Shown: positions 1-8,404 of the stretch, in pieces
Position numbering within the stretch: the stretch's first letter is position 1
How the letters are laid out: the number at the start of each line of letters is the position of its first letter
DNA from: JAOUEA01 sp963719165
Lineage (GTDB): Bacteria > Actinomycetota > UBA4738 > HRBIN12
NCBI GenBank assembly: GCA_963719165.1
Contig: CAVRAV010000001.1
Coordinates: 1,550,001 to 1,614,000 of the forward strand
DNA length: 64,000 nucleotides
Reading direction: 5' to 3'
The notes under the pieces: generated by a model
Told to the model about the DNA's origin: nothing
Seen by the model: only the letters and a program-made list of their open reading frames with translations
The model's database searches: none
Made by a program: the position numbers and the translations under genes

Positions 1-598
1 TCCTGGCACGCCCCCGGCGCACGATCCCGCGCACGACGTGGTCCTCGTCGCCCACGCCGAGCGACCGATGCAGCGCGCACAGGCGCGCCATGTCCGCCTC
101 GTCCACCCACGCCAGCGTGGAGCCGATGCGCACCCCGATGCCCGCCGCCACGAGTCGGGGGATGGCCTCGACGACCTTCGCGAAGTTCTCCGGGCCGCGC
201 ATCTCGTCGTTCGCCACGGGCTCCGAGCGGTCGAGCGAGATCTGGATCCGAACATCCCGCGATCCGAGCACGCGCATCCGCACGAGCCGGGCGCCCGTGA
301 AGAGCGTCCCGTTGCTGAGGACCACCACCGGGAGGATCTGCGAGAGCTCGGCCAGCAGCTCGGGCATCCGAGGCACGAGGAAGGGCTCGCCACCCGTGAT
401 CCCGATGCCCGTGAAGCCCAGATCCTTCGCCTCGCGCGCGAGCTCGAGCATGCGATCGGGGCTCAGCTCCCTGCGTTCGACCCCGGGGGCGGACTCCGTG
501 AGGCAGTAGCTGCAGGCGAGGTTGCAGTGGTAGTTCGAGTACAGCCACAGCCGGCCCCCGACGCTCCCCGCCTCGATCGCTTCGGCGACCGCGCTCAT
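1..598 (-). CDS. Radical SAM protein (3' end beyond window)
   Basis: This is the N-terminal ~199 residues of a radical SAM enzyme; the C-terminus lies beyond the left edge. Near residue 19 the motif CNLACSYC (C-x3-C-x2-C) would bind the [4Fe-4S] cluster that cleaves S-adenosylmethionine, and GITGGEPFL matches the downstream GGE motif that contacts SAM. A following SNGTL segment and an ISLD strand fit the partial TIM barrel. The ATG overlaps the TGA of the upstream CMD-domain gene (ATGA), so it is translationally coupled and last in view of an eight-gene operon. Substrate is unknown. The neighbouring GT2 and DUF2064 families often accompany radical SAM proteins in arsenosugar-type clusters, but no methyltransferase is visible here. 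Confidence 0.85.
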   Translation of the reverse strand, partial: MSAVAEAIEAGSVGGRLWLYSNYHCNLACSYCLTESAPGVERRELSPDRMLELAREAKDLGFTGIGITGGEPFLVPRMPELLAELSQILPVVVLSNGTLFTGARLVRMRVLGSRDVRIQISLDRSEPVANDEMRGPENFAKVVEAIPRLVAAGIGVRIGSTLAWVDEADMARLCALHRSLGVGDEDHVVRGIVRRGRAR

Positions 599-1197
599 GG
601 TGCGAGCTCGCTCGGTTCCAGGCCGGAGGCGGCGAGCGTCGCGAGGCTCCCGGCTCCCGTGGGAAGTCGCAGCGTCGTGCAGTAGCGGTTGAGGAGGATG
701 GTGCAGCCGACCATCGTGAGGAGCTCCACCACGGTGGCCTCGTCGTAGGCCGCCATGAGTGGTCCGGCGACGTCGTCGGGCACCTCGCCGTGGCCGGCCG
801 CGACCACGTCGACCCACACCAGCAGCGCGCGCTCGCGTTCGTCCGCCGCGGCCTCCTGGGGCGCGACATCGGGGTCGCACAGGGATCGGATCTCCTCGGG
901 GGTCACACCCGAGCCAAGCGCCACGGCCGCGTGGGTGAGCGTGCAGTACGAGCAGCCCAGCACGGCAGACGCGCGCACGATCACCAGCTCCGCGGTCCGA
1001 GGATCGACGGTGACGCCCGCGAGGGCCCGCCCGAAGAACGGCAGGGCGACCTCGAGCAGCTCCGGCACGTGTGCGAGCGAGGCCGTGATGGGCCCCGGGT
1101 CTCCACCCTCGAAGTACGGCTTGGTCGTGAGCGGGGCGCGGTCGGCGCTCAGCAGCGCCACCCGCGGTCCCGTCGTCGCCTCGGTATCCGGTGTCAT
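595..1197 (-). CDS. Carboxymuconolactone decarboxylase/AhpD-like protein
   Basis: This 200-residue protein resembles the AhpD/CMD family. It carries the family CxxC pair in LGCSYCTLTHAA (about residues 79-88), with the following His typical of alkylhydroperoxidase-like or peroxidase-related redox proteins. The start is ATG at 1197, which overlaps the TGA of the upstream epimerase gene (ATGA). Its own TGA overlaps the ATG of the radical SAM gene. A redox-active disulfide role beside a radical SAM enzyme is plausible but inferred. A longer in-frame reading upstream lies entirely inside the epimerase gene and was not used. Confidence 0.85.
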   Translation of the reverse strand: MTPDTEATTGPRVALLSADRAPLTTKPYFEGGDPGPITASLAHVPELLEVALPFFGRALAGVTVDPRTAELVIVRASAVLGCSYCTLTHAAVALGSGVTPEEIRSLCDPDVAPQEAAADERERALLVWVDVVAAGHGEVPDDVAGPLMAAYDEATVVELLTMVGCTILLNRYCTTLRLPTGAGSLATLAASGLEPSELAP

Positions 1198-2276
1198 CCC
1201 GCCTCCGTCTCGACCGTGGCGCGTGCGCCGTGCGCGGCCTCCCGCAACGGGGCATGCGCGAAGGCCTCCATACCTTCCGCGAACGCTACCTCCGCCCGGA
1301 ACCCGAGCTCGTGCGCCGCCTTTGCTGGGGATCCGAAGACGTGGCGGACATCTCCGAGCCTGCCGCCCCCCACCACCTGCGGGCGCGGCGAACCCTCGAA
1401 CGCGTCGGCGAGCGCGACGGCCATCTCCCCCACCGTGTGCGGTTGGGCGCTCGCAACGTTGAAGGCCCCGCCCGTCCCGGTCTCCAGGGCGAGCACGTTC
1501 GCGCGGGCCACGTCCTCGACATGCACGAAGTTCCTGATCTGCCCTCCGTCCTCGAACACCTGGGGCGCGGCGCCGCGGGCGAGCGCACTGCGGAAGATGC
1601 TCGCCACCCCGGCGTACGGCGTGTCCCGGGGCATCCTCGGCCCGTAGACGTTGTGGTAGCGCAGCGCCGTCACGGGGTTGCCGTGCTCGCGCCCGTACGC
1701 GGCGCACAGATGCTCCTGATGCACCTTGGTGGCGGCGTACACGTTGCGGGGGTCGATAGGGGCGTCCTCATCGACGGCCTCGGGCCCCAGCGCCGCGCCG
1801 CACTGCGGACACGGCGGCTCGAACCGACCGGCCGCCAGGGCTGCCGCGGTCCTCGGCCCCGGTCGCACGATGCCGTGCTCCGGGCATCGGTAGCGTCCCT
1901 CGCCGTACACCACCATGCTGCTCGCCAGGACGAGGGGACCGGCGAACCCCGCGTCGTGCATCGCGCGCAGGAGCACGGCCGTGCCCAGGTCGTTGTGCGC
2001 CGCGTAGGCGTCGATGTCCGTCATGTCCAGCCCGAGGCCCACCATGGACGCCTGATGGCAGACGGCCTCCACGCCCGGGAGGGCGGCGGCCACGGCGGCA
2101 CGATCGCGCACGTCGTCGAAACGCCAGTCCGCGCGCGCGTCAAGGTAGGGGGGGCGGCCGTCGTGGGCTCCTGGATGGAGCACGTCGAGGGCCACCACCT
2201 CGTGGCCGCGATCCCCGAGCCGTTCCACGACGTGCGAGCCGATGAATCCCGCTCCCCCCGTCACGAGGACCTTCAC
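1194..2276 (-). CDS. NAD-dependent sugar epimerase/dehydratase with Cys/His insert
   Basis: This 360-residue extended SDR starts with the Rossmann motif TGGAGFIGSH (residues 6-15). It has a catalytic Ser near 119-120 and the YxxxK pair at Y180/K184, as in nucleotide-sugar epimerases acting on UDP- or dTDP-sugars. Between the catalytic Ser and Tyr there is an insert with C131-x2-H134 and C156-x2-C159, a zinc-ribbon-like arrangement I associate with some dTDP-rhamnose-4-epimerase-like proteins. The GTG start at 2276 lies 14 bp after the stop of the upstream membrane-protein gene. It probably makes or modifies an activated sugar for the GT2 enzyme of the same operon. Confidence 0.87.
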   Translation of the reverse strand: MKVLVTGGAGFIGSHVVERLGDRGHEVVALDVLHPGAHDGRPPYLDARADWRFDDVRDRAAVAAALPGVEAVCHQASMVGLGLDMTDIDAYAAHNDLGTAVLLRAMHDAGFAGPLVLASSMVVYGEGRYRCPEHGIVRPGPRTAAALAAGRFEPPCPQCGAALGPEAVDEDAPIDPRNVYAATKVHQEHLCAAYGREHGNPVTALRYHNVYGPRMPRDTPYAGVASIFRSALARGAAPQVFEDGGQIRNFVHVEDVARANVLALETGTGGAFNVASAQPHTVGEMAVALADAFEGSPRPQVVGGGRLGDVRHVFGSPAKAAHELGFRAEVAFAEGMEAFAHAPLREAAHGARATVETEAG

Positions 2277-2289
2277 GGCAGCCCCCCGG

Positions 2290-3642
2290 TCACCACGACG
2301 CACGCACCAGCCCTTGCACCACGAGGGCACACGCCACCTGGACCCCGAGCCAGCCGCGCCGCTCACGGACCGAGACGAACGCGACGCCCGCGGCGGCCGC
2401 GAGCCAGGGGACGAAGGGCAGCCAGATGCGCTCCACCTCCGCCTTCGACATGCCGGAGACGTCGGCGATCGCGACGGCCCCCAGGGCCGCGCCGGCGAGG
2501 AGCCACATCCGACGGTCGCGAAGACGCGTGAGGCCCACCCACACGGCGGGACCGACGGCGAGGGAGAAGGCCGCGATGTTGGCCCAGACGAAATAGCCAT
2601 ACGGGCGGATGCTCGAGATCCCCTCGCGGTAGAGCTTGCGCGTGGCCCGGAACCCCGCGAGCCACCAGAACCCCGAGGCGGCGGCTCCGGCCAGCACCAG
2701 GGCGACGCCCGCCGCGGCGACGACCATCACCCGCCACCGCCGGCGCGAGACCACCACCGCGAGGGGTACGAGCCCCACGAGCACGAGCCCGTAGGAGAGC
2801 ATCAGGGCGCAGCCGCCGAGGAGACCGCCGCCGAGGGCGAGGAGATCGGATCGACGCCCGCGCGCGCCGGAGGCCAGCAGCACGCATGCCACCGCCCATG
2901 AGGCCACGCCGAGGAAGACCGCATCGCCCGAGGACCACGCGACGGCGGCCGGCGTGAGCACGAGGAACGGCGCGGCCGCCCGGGCCCGATCCTCCCCCGC
3001 GACCTCGCGCACGCTCAGCAGCACCGCGGGGACGGACGCGGCGGCGGCCGAGAGCTGCAGCGCCGACTCCCACCAGGGCCCCGACAGGCCGACCCGATCC
3101 ATGACCCACAAGACCACGACGAGGCCCGGCGGGTGCCCCTGCACGTGCGCGGAGTAGTCGCGGATGTGCGCCACGAAGCCGCGCACGAACGACCCCGGCG
3201 CGTCGCCCACGGCCCCGAGCGCCGTGGCGTAACCATCCGCAGAGCGAGCGGCGCGCACGAAGCCGGGCACCCCGTCCCAGAACGCGAGGGCGAAGGCCCA
3301 GATGAGGGCGGCGACGAAGGCCCACACGAGGAGGGAGCGCCACGACGTCCTGCGCGCCGATCTGTCCGCCCCCCAGACCGCGACGCCGCCCACCGCGATC
3401 GCCAGCAGCGAGCGGGGCGTGAACAGCGGCCGGAACACGCCGGTGAGCGGCGGGGCGTTCACGAGGATGCCGAAGGAGCCGTTGGTTCGGAGCCACTGCC
3501 CGCGGATGGCGGCGGCCACGATCAGCGCTCCGCCCCCGGCGAGGACCGCCGCCGTCACCCACCAAGGCGTGCGGACGCCGGGCGGGCGGGCCCCCTCGCG
3601 GTCCTGTGACGGCGCGCGAGGGGAGGCGTCCACCGCGTTCAC
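2290..3642 (-). CDS. Multi-pass membrane protein, GT-C glycosyltransferase-like
   Basis: This 450-residue integral membrane protein has about ten hydrophobic helices. A periplasmic-type loop after the second or third helix contains GHPPGLVV and a preceding acidic stretch, as in GT-C (PMT/ArnT-like) enzymes that use polyprenyl-phosphate sugars. The GTG start at 3642 overlaps the TGA of the upstream DUF2064 gene (GTGA). It sits in the same operon as a GT2 enzyme able to make polyprenyl-phosphate sugar and a sugar epimerase, so a role in transferring a sugar on the outer face of the membrane is likely. The acceptor cannot be read from the sequence. Confidence 0.72.
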   Translation of the reverse strand: MNAVDASPRAPSQDREGARPPGVRTPWWVTAAVLAGGGALIVAAAIRGQWLRTNGSFGILVNAPPLTGVFRPLFTPRSLLAIAVGGVAVWGADRSARRTSWRSLLVWAFVAALIWAFALAFWDGVPGFVRAARSADGYATALGAVGDAPGSFVRGFVAHIRDYSAHVQGHPPGLVVVLWVMDRVGLSGPWWESALQLSAAAASVPAVLLSVREVAGEDRARAAAPFLVLTPAAVAWSSGDAVFLGVASWAVACVLLASGARGRRSDLLALGGGLLGGCALMLSYGLVLVGLVPLAVVVSRRRWRVMVVAAAGVALVLAGAAASGFWWLAGFRATRKLYREGISSIRPYGYFVWANIAAFSLAVGPAVWVGLTRLRDRRMWLLAGAALGAVAIADVSGMSKAEVERIWLPFVPWLAAAAGVAFVSVRERRGWLGVQVACALVVQGLVRASW

Positions 3643-4286
3643 CGGGCCACCTCGTCGACGGACACGCCGAGCGCGAGTGCGGCCACGGCGGCCGCGAAAC
3701 GCGTGTGCGGAGCCTCCTCCGCCACCGCCACGGCGTCCTCGTACCCGTCGACGTCGCGCAGGACCGGCAACGTCTCGTCGGTCACCAATCCCAGCTGCCG
3801 GAGCCGCGCGAGCTGCGCCGCGCCCGTCCTCCGGGTGCTCATCGGCACAGCCTCGAACACACGGGGGTCGTCGGAGCGAAGACCGATCCCCCACCACCCT
3901 CCGTCGTGCGCGAGGCCGAGGACGGCGTCGATCCCGGGCGCACCCAGGCGTTCGGCGGCCGCCGAGATCAACGGCGGCGTGAGCTGGGGCGTGTCCATCC
4001 CCACGAGGAAGGCCGGCGCGCCCGCATCCTCGAACGCGGCCGCGAGGCGCTCGGCGAGTCCGCTCCCCCGCTGGGGGATGATCTCGAACCCGTCGGGCAC
4101 CCAGGGGCCCTGCGGCCCGTCGAGCACGAGGATCGGATGCGCCCGCGGCACCGCGGCCACGGTCGCCAAGGTGTCCTGCAGGGCGGCCAGCGCCAGCGCC
4201 GCCGCCTCTTCGTGCGTGCACGGGGGGCAGAGCCGGGTCTTGACGGCGCCGACCACGGGGGATTTCGCGATGACGAGGATCTTCAC
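3639..4286 (-). CDS. DUF2064 / TIGR04282-type nucleotidyl or glycosyl transferase
   Basis: This 215-residue GT-A-fold protein starts MKILVIAKSP and has the family signature GxVKTRLCP (residues ~13-21). Further motifs are VGMDTPQL, the metal-binding acidic region, and LGLAHDGGWWGIGL. The family was described as rSAM/selenodomain-associated transferase 1 and later annotated as an arsenosugar-biosynthesis glycosyltransferase; it is also common beside GT2 genes in actinomycetes without an arsenic context. The GTG start at 4286 overlaps the TGA of the GT2 gene (GTGA). Substrate unknown; sugar-nucleotide transfer is inferred from the fold. Confidence 0.85.
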   Translation of the reverse strand: MKILVIAKSPVVGAVKTRLCPPCTHEEAAALALAALQDTLATVAAVPRAHPILVLDGPQGPWVPDGFEIIPQRGSGLAERLAAAFEDAGAPAFLVGMDTPQLTPPLISAAAERLGAPGIDAVLGLAHDGGWWGIGLRSDDPRVFEAVPMSTRRTGAAQLARLRQLGLVTDETLPVLRDVDGYEDAVAVAEEAPHTRFAAAVAALALGVSVDEVAR

Positions 4287-4924
4287 CGCATCACCCGCAC
4301 CATGTCGGCGAACGCGCGCGCGGTGCCCTTGACCGTGCCCGTCACCTTGCTGCGTCCCGTGCGGGCCCGATAGGGCACGGGCACCTCGCGGATCCTCCAG
4401 CCGGCGTCCGCCGCGCGCAGCACCATCTCGAAGGGCCACCCGAACCGCCGGTCGAGCAAGCCCAGGTCCAGCAACGCCGAACGCCGCGCCGCTCGCATCG
4501 GCCCGAGGTCTCGCAGGCGGATCTGCGTGCGGCGTCGCACCTCCCAGGCGATCGCCCGGTTGCCCCACCGGGCGTGCACCGGCCAGGCCCCCGGCTCCGC
4601 CACGCGCGCGCCCAGCACGAGGTCGGCGTTATCCGCGCGAACGGGATCGGCCACCAGCGGCAGATCGGCCGGGTCGAGGGACGCGTCGCAATCCATGAAG
4701 CAGACGACGTCGTCGGTGGCTGCCTGCAGGCCGGCCCAACACGCGGCACCGAACCCGGCGCGCCCCTCGTGCACGACCTCGGCGCCCAGGTCGAGGGCGA
4801 GCGACCCCGACCCGTCCACGGAGCCGTTGTCCACGACGAGCGGACGGAATCCTTCCGGCATGCGCCCGAGCACCCACGGCAGGGCGCCGGCCTCGTTCAG
4901 GACGGGCAGGATGACCTGGGGCAT
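4283..4924 (-). CDS. GT2 family glycosyltransferase (dolichyl-phosphate-sugar-synthase-like)
   Basis: This 213-residue cytosolic glycosyltransferase of GT-A fold has an N-terminal strand ending in LPVLNEAGALP, then VVDNGSVDGS for nucleotide binding and CFMDCDASLDP with the metal-binding DxD-like acidic residues (~83-90). C-terminal features such as FGWPFEMVLRAADAGWRI and a PVPYRARTGRSKVTG segment resemble polyprenyl-phosphate-sugar synthases and the second rSAM-associated transferase. The ATG at 4924 shares its A with the TGA of the upstream PhnD-like gene (TGATG). It may charge the lipid-linked sugar used by the membrane protein downstream. Confidence 0.88.
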   Translation of the reverse strand: MPQVILPVLNEAGALPWVLGRMPEGFRPLVVDNGSVDGSGSLALDLGAEVVHEGRAGFGAACWAGLQAATDDVVCFMDCDASLDPADLPLVADPVRADNADLVLGARVAEPGAWPVHARWGNRAIAWEVRRRTQIRLRDLGPMRAARRSALLDLGLLDRRFGWPFEMVLRAADAGWRIREVPVPYRARTGRSKVTGTVKGTARAFADMVRVMR

Positions 4925-5784
4925 CAGTACCGGTAGTCGGGGGCCGTGATCGCTCCCGCATCGTCGTAGAAGCCGAACGCGTCCACGGCCCGCTCGAGCA
5001 GTTCGTAGTTCTCGGAGCGCCCCGCCTCCCACCGTTTGAGGCCCTCCAGGTCGCAGAGCGGGCGCACCTCGGGGTCGTCGTAGGACATGGCGAGCAGCAG
5101 CTCCGCGAACCGGTCCACGCGATCCTGGGGCGCAGAAGGTGTGACGGTGAAGTTGCAGTGGTCGAAGGTGCCGGTGACGGCAATGGTCCGCAGCGACCCC
5201 TCCGGCACGACCCCTTCGCTCACGGCGGCGACCTCGTTGCCCGTGAGCACGCACGCCGCGTCGATCGATCCCTCCGCCAGCGCCCGCTGGGACATGCGTT
5301 CGGCCGTGCCGTGGTCGCCGTGCTTTCCGGCGAACACGTCGTGCGTGACGATCTCGACGTCGGCCTCGGGATCGAGACCTCCGTCCATGAGGAACAGCAG
5401 CGGGATCAAGGTGGCTTGCGGGGAGTCGACCGCGCCGACGCCCACGCGCCGTCCCCGCAGGTCCGCCGGCGCGCGCGCGTCATCGCTGGCGCGCACGAGG
5501 ATGGACGACGTGAGGTCGCGGTCGGCATCGCGCATCAGCAGGGGCCGTACGGAGTGGCCGTTCGCCGACGCCAGGCGGCGCGAGCGCACCCAGGCGAGGG
5601 GGGAGTTCCACGCCAAGTCGAGGCGTCCGGCGAGATGGTCCTCCACCTGCCGTTCGTAGTTGGAGTACAAGACGTAATCGATCGGCAGTCCTTCGTCGGC
5701 GAGGTAGGCCTTGAATCCCTCCCAGATCGTCACGACCTTGGGGTCGTAGGCGACGGCTCCCAGGGTGAGCGGTGCGTCGGACAT
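4924..5784 (-). CDS. PhnD-like periplasmic-binding-fold protein without signal peptide
   Basis: This 286-residue protein has the phosphate/phosphite/phosphonate (PhnD) type II binding-protein fold. It opens directly on the first strand (LTLGAVAYDP), then shows DLAWNSPLAWVR, LRGRRVGVGAVDSPQATL and a GSIDAACVLTGNEV segment typical of ligand-contacting loops. There is no signal peptide or lipobox and no ABC permease or ATPase gene beside it, so it is probably cytoplasmic and may be an enzyme or sensor rather than a transport component; that is inference. It lies 24 bp after the acyl-CoA dehydrogenase gene and is coupled to the GT2 gene. Confidence 0.8.
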   Translation of the reverse strand: MSDAPLTLGAVAYDPKVVTIWEGFKAYLADEGLPIDYVLYSNYERQVEDHLAGRLDLAWNSPLAWVRSRRLASANGHSVRPLLMRDADRDLTSSILVRASDDARAPADLRGRRVGVGAVDSPQATLIPLLFLMDGGLDPEADVEIVTHDVFAGKHGDHGTAERMSQRALAEGSIDAACVLTGNEVAAVSEGVVPEGSLRTIAVTGTFDHCNFTVTPSAPQDRVDRFAELLLAMSYDDPEVRPLCDLEGLKRWEAGRSENYELLERAVDAFGFYDDAGAITAPDYRY

Positions 5785-5808
5785 CGGGCAGGCCTCCTGT
5801 CGGCGCGA

Positions 5809-6939
5809 TCAAAACAGCGGCAGGCCGCAGACGGCCCGTCCGATGAAGTCGTACAGGACGTCGGTGGTGGGCGCCATCACCGAGGCCGCACGAGCGTCGC
5901 GGAACCGCCGCTCCACCCCGACTTCCTTGCGGAACGCCGCACCACCGCACACGCGCATGCCGATGTCGGTGACCTCCGTGGACGCTTCGCCGGCGGCCGC
6001 CTTGCACTCGAGCACGCGAAGCATCGCGTCCTCACGGCCCGCGCCCAGCGCGGCGATCGTGTCGGCGAGGATCGCGGCCACCTGGTCGGTCTTGATCTGC
6101 ATCCGCGCGACGTACGCGCGGATCGTGGGCAGATCGGCGAGCGAGCTGCCGTCGAGGTGCTGGAACGTGGTGCCGGCCACGTGGGTTGCCGCGAGGCCGG
6201 TCGTCGCCTCCATGGCCCCCGTGCAGCAGGCGCCGCTGAACACGGAGAAGGCAGGGAGCACCGTGCTCATCATCAGATCGAACCCGCCGCCGTCCTCTCC
6301 GAGGCGGTCGGCGACATCTACGAGGACGCCCTCGGCCTTGACCGGGCACGATGCGTTGCCGCGCAGGCCCAGCCCGTCGAAGGGCGCCGGGCTCGTGAGG
6401 CCCTCGGCGGACGCGGACACCGCCCAGATCGTGGAGGGGCCTTCGGCCGCGACGGGGAGGGAGGACCACACGTAGACGTCTGCCTCCTCCGCCGAGGTGA
6501 CCCAGGACTTCATCGCATCGAGGCGAACGCGGCCGTCATCGGTGGCCGTGGCCGTGGAGACCGGAGCCCAGAAATGCGAGCGAGACCCGGCTTCGCTGAA
6601 CGCGAGCGTGGCCACGGCCTCCCCGCGCGCGACCCGGGCGCGCAGCTCGTCCGACCCGTGCGCCTCGATCACGAGCGCGCCCGCGTAGTGCATCGTCACG
6701 ACCATGGCGGTGGACCCACAGTGCTTGGCGATCTCGCGGATGACGTCCGCCGCCTCGGGGATGCCGCCTCCCCGCCCGCCCATGGACCCGTCGCTCACGA
6801 GACCCAGGAGCCCCGCGCGTCCCATCGCATCCAGCGCCTCCCGCGGGAACTTCGCGTCGCGGTCGATCGCGATGGCCGACGGCTCGATGATCTCGTCGAT
6901 GATCGGGGCCAGGTCCTTCAGGTGGGTGGCCGAACTCAT
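5809..6939 (-). CDS. Acyl-CoA dehydrogenase family flavoprotein
   Basis: This 376-residue protein matches the three-part acyl-CoA dehydrogenase fold. The N-terminal helical domain contains GLLGLVSDGSMGGRGGG, the middle beta domain has TLAFSEAGSRSHFW and KSWVTSAEEADVYV, and the C-terminal four-helix bundle ends with GMRVCGGAAFRKEVGVERRFRDARA. It would bind FAD and oxidise an acyl-CoA or a related thioester or nitro substrate. The ATG is preceded by GAGGAGGAAC. It is the first gene of the eight-gene minus-strand operon. Its company (PhnD-like protein, radical SAM enzyme, sugar genes) argues against plain fatty-acid oxidation. Confidence 0.85.
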   Translation of the reverse strand: MSSATHLKDLAPIIDEIIEPSAIAIDRDAKFPREALDAMGRAGLLGLVSDGSMGGRGGGIPEAADVIREIAKHCGSTAMVVTMHYAGALVIEAHGSDELRARVARGEAVATLAFSEAGSRSHFWAPVSTATATDDGRVRLDAMKSWVTSAEEADVYVWSSLPVAAEGPSTIWAVSASAEGLTSPAPFDGLGLRGNASCPVKAEGVLVDVADRLGEDGGGFDLMMSTVLPAFSVFSGACCTGAMEATTGLAATHVAGTTFQHLDGSSLADLPTIRAYVARMQIKTDQVAAILADTIAALGAGREDAMLRVLECKAAAGEASTEVTDIGMRVCGGAAFRKEVGVERRFRDARAASVMAPTTDVLYDFIGRAVCGLPLF

Positions 6940-7063
6940 GCGTTCCTCCTCGAGGGTTGCGGACCCACCATCCTTGCAGAACCTTCCTTACGGGACGAGA
7001 AACGACCCCGCGCGGGACGAGGAACGGCCCCGCGTCCCCCCCAAGAAGCCTGCTAGACGCCCG

Positions 7064-8404
7064 CTAGACGCCCGCGAGGGTCATCTCGCCGATGAGGATC
7101 GAGGGCGTGCCCACGCTCGAGAAGAACCGGAGATCGCTGCCGACGCCGGAGACGCCGGCCAGCATCTCGGGGAGCGTGGACGCGATCGTCATCTCGCGCA
7201 GCGGCTCGCCGAGCGCGCCGTCGGCGACGCGGAGGCCGGTGGCGCCGACGCTGAACTCGCCGCTGATGGGATTCGCGCCGCTGTGGACGCCGGAGACGTC
7301 CATGATCAACACCCCGCCGTCGGCGGCGCCCAGCAGGTCCTCGAACGACGACGTGCCGGCGTCCAGGTAGAAGTTCGACGTCCCGACCCCCGGCGCGCTC
7401 TTGTAGCCGCGCTTGGCGTTGCCGGTGGAGCGCTGTCCACCGCCCGCCCGACGAGCCGTGTACGAGTCGTGCAGGAACCCGTTGAGCGTGCCGCCGGTGA
7501 ACAGCTCGGATCGACCACTCGGCACGCCCTCGTCGTCGAACGGGCAGGCCCCCGGCCCGTCGGTCACGCGCCCGTCGTCCACCAGGGTGAACAGCTCGGA
7601 TCCCACCTGCTGACCGACCATGTCCGCGAAGAGGGATCGACCCTTCAACACCGCTTCAGCGTTGAGCGCGCCCGCGAGCACACCCAGGAACGACGTGGCC
7701 GCGAACTGGTCCAGCACCACGGGGACCTTCGCCGACGGCGGTTTCACCGCGCCGAGCATCCGCACGGCGCGCTCGACCGCCTCGTCGGCGATGGATTGCC
7801 GGTTGAGCTCGTCGAGGCCGCGCGCGATCTTGTAGGAGTAGCCGGTTTGGGTTTCGTCGCCCTCCACGGCGAGCGTCACCACGACGCACCACGCGTCGGT
7901 GCGTCGATACTCCGCAGCCACCCCCGCGGTGGAGGCGATCGCCACCCGGCCGACGGCGTCGCCCACCTGGGCGGCGTCGATCTTGGTGACGCGGGGATCC
8001 ACCGAGATGGCGCGCTGCTCCAGGTCGAGCGCCATCTGGACCTTGGCGTCGGCGGTCACGTCTGCGGTGTCGGAGCGGAACAGCTCGGGCATGGGATCGG
8101 CGGGCTCGAACCCCGGGATCCCGTTGAACTCGTCCGGTTCGCCGAGCGCCGCGTTCTCCCGCGCTCGCCGGACCGTGTCACGGACCTCGTCATCGCTGGG
8201 GTCCGACGCCCAGGCGTAGCCCTGGCGCTGATCGCGGACCACGCGCACGCCGACGCCCCGCGACTCGGCGAAGGTCAGCCCCTCCACCTCGCCATGCAGC
8301 GCGCTCGCCTCGGTCTGACGCGACTCCTCCGCGTAGGCCTCCACGGCCTCGTTGCCGAAGGCCGCGTCCACCGCGATGCGCACGAGGTCATTCAGGTCAG
8401 GCAC
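7064..8404 (-). CDS. tldE: TldE/PmbA family protein, TldD partner
   Basis: This 446-residue protein belongs to the TldD/PmbA family. It has ARGLDELNRQ, the PVVLDQFAATSFLGVL core strand and the C-terminal GATGLRVADGALGEP region, but lacks the HExxxH zinc motif, as expected for the non-catalytic TldE subunit. TldD-TldE heterodimers degrade unfolded peptides and mature peptides such as microcin B17 or leader-bearing natural products. The GTG start at 8404 lies inside the last codons of the upstream tldD gene (8-base overlap), so the two are translationally coupled. Confidence 0.9.
   Translation of the reverse strand: MPDLNDLVRIAVDAAFGNEAVEAYAEESRQTEASALHGEVEGLTFAESRGVGVRVVRDQRQGYAWASDPSDDEVRDTVRRARENAALGEPDEFNGIPGFEPADPMPELFRSDTADVTADAKVQMALDLEQRAISVDPRVTKIDAAQVGDAVGRVAIASTAGVAAEYRRTDAWCVVVTLAVEGDETQTGYSYKIARGLDELNRQSIADEAVERAVRMLGAVKPPSAKVPVVLDQFAATSFLGVLAGALNAEAVLKGRSLFADMVGQQVGSELFTLVDDGRVTDGPGACPFDDEGVPSGRSELFTGGTLNGFLHDSYTARRAGGGQRSTGNAKRGYKSAPGVGTSNFYLDAGTSSFEDLLGAADGGVLIMDVSGVHSGANPISGEFSVGATGLRVADGALGEPLREMTIASTLPEMLAGVSGVGSDLRFFSSVGTPSILIGEMTLAGV

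Noticed and set aside
5158..7056. Long open frame on the plus strand opposite the acyl-CoA dehydrogenase and PhnD-like genes
   Set aside because: It is Arg/Gly/His-rich with no family-like blocks, whereas the minus-strand genes have clear motifs and overlapping stops and starts. GC-rich DNA opens such shadow frames.
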